NCBI GenBank assembly: GCA_026168455.1
Contig: CM047429.1
Coordinates: 58,347,623-58,411,622, forward strand
Source: Theocolax elegans
Taxonomy: Eukaryota > Arthropoda > Insecta > Hymenoptera > Cerocephalidae
Direction of reading: 5' to 3'
Length of the DNA: 64,000 nt
The translations under genes were made by a program, and so were the position numbers. The notes beneath the pieces were generated by a model. That model had not been told where the DNA came from. It did not search any database and saw only the letters and a program-made list of their open reading frames with translations. Each line of letters starts with the position of its first letter. Within the stretch, counting starts at the first letter, position 1. Below are positions 10,292-16,792 of the stretch, piece after piece.

Positions 10292-11060
10292 ATGGCTTTA
10301 TATGCCAATATAGCGTACATTTGCTTATACATTGTGAAGATCTTATGAATGATGAGTCCATGGCTAACTACAGAGGATCTCCTATGAGAAACTGTGTTTT
10401 AAGTAGAGATCAAATGGAGAGAATTGCGCAAAGTATTTATAGTATTTCGACAGAAATGGAAGGCATGGTATCCAACTTTGCTGATTTATGCAATCTAAAT
10501 CGCAGACCGAATGAGGGGCAAATCGTGAACATTGGTCGGGATTATTTTGCTGTAGGAGGCACCTATTGGAAATGCTGCAAATGCATGAATACGTACAATT
10601 AAGCAATTCGTGCTGGGACGATTGGCCATGGCTTCGCAACGTGGTGGAAGATGCAAATCAGGACCAAGTTGCTGCTGGTGATGATTTCCACAATAGATTT
10701 CTTGAAATATCAATCAAGAAATCCAAGACCTCCCACCAGAAGATAGAAGAGCTCGCAGAGTTGAAATCGTGAGGCTGAACGGGCTGCCTGGCCTCAAAGA
10801 GCTAGAAATCTGCCATTAGGAACAACGAAGGTCACCAGAGAGGAACTAGTAACCGCATTAAGGCAGGAATTGAGCTCAGATCAATTGGTTTTAAGAAATT
10901 GGCATCTGATGTCGCTATCCGAAGTCGTCAAAAAACCATTGCAAGTGATGAATGAGCATGCTTTAAATACACCGTCTGGATTACACAAGATTACTGATGA
11001 TCAAGTTGCTCTGTTTTACTTATGGGGCATTGAGGTACCGGAAGCATATCGTGTTGAATT
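10292..11060 (+). pseudogene. Gag-like gene, tandem copy B (frameshifted)
   Basis: Leader ATG at 10292. Indels are frequent, for example near 10,340, 10,556, 10,585 and 10,770. It is the most damaged of the four tandem copies. Confidence 0.6.
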
Positions 11061-11241
11061 TCGTCGGTCTTGCTGAGCTAACGTCTAACGACTCTAAGAA
11101 CTCCAAGTTGCTCGCTCGGAAAGGCACGACAATTCGCCGCGTATCAATCCCAAGGACAACATTATGAAGGCCACAAGCCGTCAGACTATATCCAGAAGTT
11201 TTGAGAAATCCCTCTCTACATTGTATAACATACCGATACAT

Positions 11242-12010
11242 ATGGCTTTATATGCCAATATAGCGTACATTTGCTTATACATTGTGAAGATCTTATGAAT
11301 GATGAGTCCATGGCTAACTACAGAGGATCTCCTATGAGAAACTGTGTTTTAAGTAGAGATCAAATGGAGAGAATTGCGCAAAGTATTTATAGTATTTCGA
11401 CAGAAATGGAAGGCATGGTATCCAACTTTGCTGATTTATGCAATCTAAATCGCAAACCGAATGAGGGGCAAATCGTGAACATTGGTCGGGATTATTTTGC
11501 TGTAGGTAGCACCTATTGGAAATGCTGCAAATGCATTGAATACGTTACAATTAGCAATTCGTGCTGGACGATTGGCCATGGCTCCGCAACGTGGTGGAGA
11601 TGCAAATCAGGACCAAGTTGCTGCTGGTGATGATTTCCACAATAGATTTCTTGAAATATCAATCAAGAAATCCAAGACCTCCCACCAGAAGATAGAAGAG
11701 CTCGCAGAGCTGAAATCCGTGAGGCTAAACGGGCTGCCTGGCCTCAAAGAGCTAGAAATCTGCCATTAGGAACAACGAAGGTCACCAGAGAGGAACTAGT
11801 TAACCGCATTAAGGCAGGAATTGAGCTCAGATCAATTGGTTTTAAGAAATTGGCATCTGATGTCGCTATCCGAAGTCGTCAAAAACCATTGCAAGTGATG
11901 AATGAGCATGCTTTAAATACACCGTCTGGATTACACAAGATTACTGATGATCAAGTTGCTCTGTTTTACTTATGGGGCATTGAGGTACCGGAAGCATATC
12001 GTGTTGAATT
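11242..12010 (+). pseudogene. Gag-like gene, tandem copy C (frameshifted)
   Basis: Leader ATG at 11242. Small indels near 11,288, 11,506 and 11,655 break an otherwise well conserved sequence. It carries the NRKPNEG variant in place of NRRPNEG. Confidence 0.6.
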
Positions 12011-12192
12011 TCGTCGGTCTTGCTGAGTTAACGTCTAACGACTCTAAGAACTCCAAGTTGCTCGCTCGGAAAGGCACGACAATTCGCCGCGTATCAATCC
12101 CAAGGACAACATTATGAAGGCCACAAGCCGTCAGACTATATCCAGAAGTTTTGAGAAATCCCTTCTCTACATTGTATAACATACCAATACAT

Positions 12193-12960
12193 ATGGCTTT
12201 ATATGCCAATATAGCGTACATTTGCTTATACATTGTGAAAGATCTTATGAATGATGAGTCCATGGCTAACTACAGAGGATCTCCTATGAGAAACTGTGTT
12301 TTAAGTAGAGATCAAATGGAGAGAATTGCGCAAAGTATTTATAGTATTTCGACAGAAATGGAAGGCATGGTATCCAACTTTGCTGATTTATGCAATCTAA
12401 ATCGCAGACCGAATGAGGGGCAAATCGTGAACATTGGTCGGGATTATTTTGCTGTAGGAGCACCTATTGGAAATGCTGCAAATGCATTGAATACGTTACA
12501 ATTAGCAATTCGTGCTGGACGATTGGCCATGGCTTCGCAACGTGGTGGAGATGCAAATCAGGACCAAGTTGCTGCTGGTGATGATTTCCACAATAGATTT
12601 CTTGAAAATATCAATCAAGAAATCCAAGACCTCCCACCAGAAGATAGAAGAGCTCGCAGAGTTGAAATCCGTGAGGCTGAACGGGCTGCCTGGCCTCAAA
12701 GAGCTAGAAATCTGCCATTAGGAACAACGAAGGTCACCAGAGAGGAACTAGTAAACCGCATTAAGGCAGGAATTGAGCTCAGATCAATTGGTTTTAAGAA
12801 ATTGGCATCTGATGTCGCTATCCGAAGTCGTCAAAAACCATTGCAAGTGATGAATGAGCATGCTTTAAATACACCGTCTGGATTACACAAGATTACTGAT
12901 GATCAAGTTGCTCTGTTTTACTTATGGGGCATTGAGGTACCGGAAGCATATCGTGTTTAA
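12193..12960 (+). CDS. Gag-like protein of the retroelement, tandem copy D (open)
   Basis: This is the only uninterrupted copy: 255 codons from the ATG at 12193 to TAA at 12958–12960. A second in-frame Met (MANYRGS) 23 codons in is an alternative start. There is no signal peptide, no zinc knuckle and no recognisable enzyme motif. The middle is helical and charged (LPPEDRRARR, REAERAAWPQRARN). The stop is created where Gag runs into the 130-bp LTR segment, so the acidic C-terminal tail of the full gene (see 15,366–15,620) is missing. By position it corresponds to the capsid gene of a Ty3/Gypsy element, but I do not recognise the family from sequence alone. Confidence 0.6.
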   Translation: MALYANIAYICLYIVKDLMNDESMANYRGSPMRNCVLSRDQMERIAQSIYSISTEMEGMVSNFADLCNLNRRPNEGQIVNIGRDYFAVGAPIGNAANALNTLQLAIRAGRLAMASQRGGDANQDQVAAGDDFHNRFLENINQEIQDLPPEDRRARRVEIREAERAAWPQRARNLPLGTTKVTREELVNRIKAGIELRSIGFKKLASDVAIRSRQKPLQVMNEHALNTPSGLHKITDDQVALFYLWGIEVPEAYRV

Positions 12961-13166
12961 TTTTGTCGGTCTTGCAGAGCTAACGTCTAACGACTCTAAG
13001 AACTCCAAGTTGCTCGCTCGGAAAGGCACGACAATTCGCCGCGTATCAATCCCAAGGACAACATTATGAAGGCCACAAGCTGTCAGACATAAACCAAAAG
13101 AAGACGCCAATAAAATACTAAGTAATAAAATTAAAAATATTTTAATAAGAAAGAAAGAAATTTTAA

Positions 13167-13246
13167 GTCTATGTGTTTCGTCTTGGGACCGTCTGCCAGA
13201 ACTCATCAGTGGGGCGCAGACGGTCCCTGCCCCAGACACACAAGAC
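13167..13246 (-). ncRNA. Type III hammerhead self-cleaving ribozyme (reference copy)
   Basis: Read on the minus strand, 5' to 3'. Stem III 5' strand GUCUUGUGUGU; cleavage nucleotide C, with the cut predicted between the complements of 13,235 and 13,234. Stem I is UGGGGC / GCCCCA, closing a 13-nt loop. Core CUGAUGA. Stem II is GUUCUGG / CCAAGAC (one C·A mismatch and one U·G), closing a 9-nt loop. Core GAAA. Stem III 3' strand is ACACAUAGAC, pairing 10 bp with one bulged U. C3–G8, G12, A13, A14 and the A15.1–U16.1 pair are all present. Loop I (GACCGUCUG) and loop II (CAGACGGUC) are exact complements, consistent with the loop–loop contact of natural hammerheads. The open helix is stem III, hence type III. 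Activity is inferred. Confidence 0.85.
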
Positions 13247-13312
13247 AATATTATTGAATCAAAATAATGATACACTTAAAATTTTGGTATCGTAAGAACG
13301 AATGAACGGAGC

Positions 13313-13320
13313 CTATATAA
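13313..13320 (+). promoter_or_regulatory. TATA box of the LTR-like unit
   Basis: CTATATAA followed by GTACACATAAGG, conserved in nearly every unit. It points toward the next 130-bp segment and Gag. The motif is nearly symmetric, so an opposite-strand reading (TTATATAGG) about 70 bp upstream of the ribozyme is possible. Confidence 0.5.
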
Positions 13321-13674
13321 GTACACATAAGGTGGAAAATCTGATTGTGGATGGAAAAGTGCCCCCTAACATCAGAGTATGTACTATGGACATAATTTTA
13401 AACCAAAGTCCTGTTATTAAAAATATATTTTTTCTCGCCCAGGCAAAAGTTTTTAAATTAATATTGAATTTTGTCGGTCTTGCTGAGCTAACGTCTAACG
13501 ACTTTAAGAACTCCAAGTTGCTCGCTCGAAAAGGCACGACAATTCGCCGCGTATCAATCCCGAGGACAACATTATGAAGGCCACAAGCCGTCAGACATAA
13601 ACCAAAAGAAGAAGCAAATAAAATACTAAGTAATAAAATTGAAAATATTTTAATAAGAAAGAAAGAAATTTTAA

Positions 13675-13754
13675 GTCTATGTGTTTTGTCTTGGGACCGT
13701 CTGCCAGAACTCATCAGTGGGGCGCAGACGGTCCCTGCCCCAGACACACAAGAC
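13675..13754 (-). ncRNA. Hammerhead ribozyme copy, G12-to-A
   Basis: Identical in architecture to the 13,167 copy, except that the second core strand reads CAAAAC in place of CGAAAC. G12 is a catalytic-core residue, so the copy is predicted inactive. It lies one 508-bp period from the reference copy. Confidence 0.75.
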
Positions 13755-13925
13755 AATATTATTGAATCAAAATAATCATAAACTTAAAATTTTGGTATCG
13801 TAAGAACGAATGAACGGAGCCTATATAAGTACACATAAGGTGGAAAATCTGATTGTGGATGGAAAAGTGCCCCTAACATCAGAGTATGTACTATGGACAT
13901 AATTTTAAACCAAAGTCCTGTTATT

Positions 13926-14230
13926 AAAATATTTCTTACGATACCAAAATTTTAAGTTTATCATTATTTTGATTCAATAATATTGTCTTGTGTGTCTGGG
14001 GCAGGGACCGTCTGAGCCCCACTGATGAGTTCTGGCAGACGGTCCCAAGACGAAACACATAGACTTAAATTTCTTTCTTTCTTATTAAATTTTTTCAATT
14101 TTATTACTTAGTATTTTATTGCTTCTTCTTTTGGTTTATGACTGACGGCTTGTGGCCTTCATAATGTTGTCCTCGGGATTGATACGCGGCGAATTGTCGT
14201 GCCTTTTCGAGCGAGCAACTTGGAGTTTTT
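13926..14230 (-). mobile_element. LTR-like unit, inverted, with hammerhead
   Basis: It begins at the head-to-head joint (ATTTCTTACGATACC, about 13,930) and holds a plus-strand hammerhead (13,985–14,064), AATAAA signals in reverse, and the 130-bp segment. The segment is truncated where it joins the minus-strand RT at about 14,230. Confidence 0.65.
13985..14064 (+). ncRNA. Type III hammerhead ribozyme copy, core intact
   Basis: All core nucleotides and all three stems match the 13,167 copy. The only change is C to A at the loop I/stem I boundary (GUCUGA in place of GUCUGC), outside the 6-bp stem. Confidence 0.84.
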
Positions 14231-15238
14231 AGAGATTCTAAATTTAGTCACCGAATATACTATTGCTAATTGTTCTTTTTCGCAGGTAGTATAATTTACT
14301 TCGCAATTCGATAAACAGCGCGATACAGCCGATATTAAATAGTTATGTCCTTTTTCATCTTCTTGATACAATATACCACCGATACCTCTATCTGACGCGT
14401 CTGTCTGAACTTTAAATGGTATATTTGGCATTATATGATTAAGGGTTACATGATTCAATAAGTGTGATTTTAATTTTTCAAATGCTGCGGTATGTTTCTC
14501 TAACCAAATCCATTCGACATTTTCACACAATAATTCTCTCAATGGATAGATATCATTACAATGCATTGTATTAAATTGTCGATAGTAATTGCACAGTCCT
14601 AAAAAACTTTGCAGTTGAGTTTTATTCCGCGGATTTTCAAAATTTTTTATAATTTCGAGCTTTCTCGGATCCGGCGTAATTCCCGTAGGAGACAATATAA
14701 ATCCCAAAAATTGAATATTTTTCTGAATGAATACACATTTACTAAATCTTAATGTAAAGTTATATTGAATTAATCGTTGAAATATTAAATTTAATAATTC
14801 TATGTGTTTTTGAAAAGTATCCGTTCCAATTAATTTGTCATCTATATAAATTGAAATTTCGCGTAATAATGCTATTTCACCTAATGCATTTCTTAAAGCC
14901 CTTATAAATCCTGCTCCAGCCGTTTTTATTCCAAATGGTATATGCTTATATTGAAACATTTTATTATTAAAAAGGAATGCTGTGAATTTTCGCGATTCTT
15001 TGTGTAACGGTATTTGCCAGTAGCTATTGGCCAAATCCATTTTCGAAAAATAACGTGTATTATTAAATTTTTGTAATAATTCATTTATCGCTGGAGGAGA
15101 TTCTAAATCATCCTCAATAACCTTGTTCAATTGCCTTGCATCTAAACATATTCTAACTTTATTTTCAGACTTTTTTGCGATCCTAATCGGGTTGCAATAC
15201 GGGCTAATTGAACGTTCTGTAATTCCGTTTCGTAACAT
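14159..15238 (-). CDS. Ty3/Gypsy-like reverse transcriptase–RNase H, open copy (3'-truncated)
   Basis: An open frame of 359 codons from ATG at 15,236–15,238. The RT is of the Ty3/Gypsy class: LDARQLNKV (32–40), motif A MDLANSYW (67–74), motif B PFGIKTAG (101–108), catalytic YIDD (131–134) and the thumb/connection GFILSPTGITPDP (179–191). RNase H starts with TDASDRGIGG (279–288), and a second RNase H block (EKEQLAIVYS) lies near 319–328. The frame then leaves the element's coding region: the last 25 or so residues (after KFRI) are translated from the 130-bp LTR segment. Integrase, most of RNase H and any protease are absent, so the copy cannot encode a full retrotransposition machinery. It starts 128 bp after the Gag-like stop, on the same strand. 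Confidence 0.85.
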   Translation of the reverse strand: MLRNGITERSISPYCNPIRIAKKSENKVRICLDARQLNKVIEDDLESPPAINELLQKFNNTRYFSKMDLANSYWQIPLHKESRKFTAFLFNNKMFQYKHIPFGIKTAGAGFIRALRNALGEIALLREISIYIDDKLIGTDTFQKHIELLNLIFQRLIQYNFTLRFSKCVFIQKNIQFLGFILSPTGITPDPRKLEIIKNFENPRNKTQLQSFLGLCNYYRQFNTMHCNDIYPLRELLCENVEWIWLEKHTAAFEKLKSHLLNHVTLNHIMPNIPFKVQTDASDRGIGGILYQEDEKGHNYLISAVSRCLSNCEVNYTTCEKEQLAIVYSVTKFRISKNSKLLARKGTTIRRVSIPRTTL

Positions 15239-15365
15239 TTCGTCATAAGATACTTAAATTAAATACAATGTTAATCAAAATAGTAAGTGCTTTATGTAGT
15301 AAAAGGATTGTTTTTAGAGTACTCTCTCTAATAGTCCACAAGTACTCTAATTTACAAGGAATTGT
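15239..15365 (-). other. Gag–RT spacer, inverted copy
   Basis: Same sequence as 988–1104 in reverse, including the AGAGTACT/AGTACTCT inverted repeat. It contains no protease. Confidence 0.55.
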
Positions 15366-15884
15366 TTAATCGACTTCGTTTTCTCTGTTATTGTCATCAT
15401 TGTTGCGTTCTTCTTGTTCGGGTTCCTCTGGTTGATTAGCAGCTGCTACTCCTGGTATGACTCTTCTAGCTGCCGGGTCATCTGGTTGTGCATTATCATC
15501 TCCTGAATATCCGGAACGCAATGGGGCAGTATATCTGTTTGCAGGAATCACATCAGCTCCTTGGTTGGGCACATATGGAGGAGGGTCAACACGATATGCT
15601 TCCGGTACCTCAATGCCCCATAAGTAACAGAGCATCTTGATCATCAGTAATCTTGTGTAATCCAGACGGTGTATTTAAAGCATGCTCATTCATCACTTGC
15701 AATGATTTTTGACGACTTCGGATAGCGACATCAGATGCCAATTTCTTAAAACCAATTGATCTGAGCTCAATTCCTGCCTTAATGCGGTTAACTAGTTCCT
15801 CTCTGGTGACCTTCGTTGTTCCTAATGGCAGATTTCTAGCTCTTCGAGGCCAGGCAGCCCGTTCAGCCTTACGGATTTCAGCTA
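15366..15884 (-). pseudogene. Gag-like gene, 3' half with complete C-terminal tail
   Basis: Minus-strand copy starting abruptly at about 15,884 within Gag (near REAERAAW) and ending at a stop at 15,366–15,368. It keeps the tail absent from the tandem copies: VDPPPYVPNQGADVIP, then an acidic, Gln/Asn-rich end. Frame breaks lie near 15,628 and elsewhere. It marks the right-hand edge of the retroelement block; unique sequence or another element begins at about 15,885. Confidence 0.65.
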
Positions 15885-16155
15885 TTTTTTATCTTATATT
15901 AATTTAGTTTTTCTTTAACGGAAGGCAGCGCTTTTATTCTGAATTTCACTTGATCCTCGAAGCCGATGTTTATTCGATCAGGAAGTTTGGAAGGCAGCAC
16001 TCGATGAGGTGAAGCTCGCACAAACGTTTACGCCCAACAGAGAGCGAGCATTCCGTTGCGTCTCCTTTTATCATAGGGCTATAGAACCTTCTCGATTCTC
16101 CTACTTAAATATTTGAGAATTGACGCGATCTATACGAAATATTCGTTACAGTAGA
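15885..16155 (-). promoter_or_regulatory. Possible solo LTR or promoter-like segment
   Basis: Read on the minus strand it starts TGTAACGAATATTTCG, has a TATA-like TGATAAAAGG (about 16,070) and later AATAAA-type signals (GAATAAACATCGG, GAATAAAAGCGC). The plus strand carries a heat-shock-element-like run, GAACCTTCTCGATTCTCC (16,084–16,101). The order promoter then poly(A) signal and the position at the edge of the retroelement block suggest an LTR of a different element. No flanking duplication was found. Confidence 0.3.
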
Positions 16156-16792
16156 GTCATTGAAACAAAAAGTTTGTAATTTTATTTACTTGTAATAAAA
16201 ATTATATCGTATGGGTATCTAAAATTTAATCTTTGACCAACAATCTAAAAGTAAATTATTATACAGACTAATCGGATTAATTGCATTATCTTATCAAAAC
16301 AATTGCTACACGATAATATTGATCAATCTTTTCAGATTCTTAACACCATCTTAAATATAATGTCTAATACTAATTTTTAGAAACTGTATATTGTTGGAAA
16401 ATTAAAACGAACCAATCGTAGATAACTTTTTTTTCAGTAACAACCGATGTTCAAGTTTTCACTTCCATCGTCATCGAACCATAAATAAAACAATCAAGGA
16501 AGTGCGAGTAAAGCAATAACCAATAAAAATCGAAACGAAAACGGTGTGCAAAACGTTTCGATTAGCCTGCAGACGTTGATAGGAAAGGTGAAGACATATA
16601 TACAATTCCAATCTCCGAATAAAATAATTATCATGTTATATACAATACGATGGAAAATATCGTTTTCCGATGCTCTAACCAAGATTTCATGAGAAATTCA
16701 AGCTTTACGTGTCGCGCTTCGAGTGTGTTTATAGGTATACGTATATCCTCGATATTTTGGGCGCGCGAAATATAGATGTTGAGTTGACTGAC
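16156..16792 (-). other. Swip-1 intronic sequence, no coding signal
   Basis: AT-rich sequence downstream of the splice donor at 16,792/16,791. I looked for the expected next Swiprosin exon (an FLLIFRKA-type sequence after FRE) on the minus strand and did not find it. Confidence 0.4.

Larger units (their letters stand above)
9164..12964 (+). repeat. Four-copy tandem array, 950-bp unit (130-bp LTR segment plus truncated Gag)
   Basis: Units begin with GTCGGTCTTGC at 9164, 10114, 11063 and 12013; the next such motif is at 12,965. The periods are 950, 949, 950 and 952 bp. Each unit is the 130-bp segment, a leader (TATATCCAGAAG...) and a Gag-like frame truncated after ...PEAYRV. Regular spacing with identical joints implies expansion by unequal exchange or rolling amplification, not four independent insertions. 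No hammerhead lies inside these units. Confidence 0.85.
12965..13925 (+). mobile_element. Two tandem LTR-like units (508-bp period), best preserved
   Basis: Units start at 12,965 and 13,473. In the gene-sense direction each holds the 130-bp segment, AATAAA signals (13,617 and 13,632 in unit 2), a minus-strand hammerhead (13,167–13,246; 13,675–13,754) and a TATA box (CTATATAA at 13,313–13,320 in unit 1), followed by a poly-T/pyrimidine stretch (TTTTTTCTCGCCC). TATA and poly(A) signal on one strand make these LTR-like. The second unit ends at the head-to-head junction (about 13,926). No unambiguous TG...CA ends or primer-binding site could be assigned. Confidence 0.7.

Noticed and set aside
9164..12964. 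CRISPR array or rDNA-like satellite
   Set aside because: The 950-bp repeats carry a conserved Gag-like frame, lack spacers, and the host is a eukaryote.
13167..14064. Penelope-like element as the source of the hammerhead
   Set aside because: Animal hammerheads are often in Penelope-like elements, but the RT here has YIDD with an RNase H domain behind it and a Ty3/Gypsy thumb region. No GIY-YIG endonuclease is seen.
14159..14230. C-terminal end of the open RT frame as a real protein domain
   Set aside because: The last 25 or so residues are a reading of the 130-bp LTR segment, which also occurs without RT. They are a read-through product of the junction.
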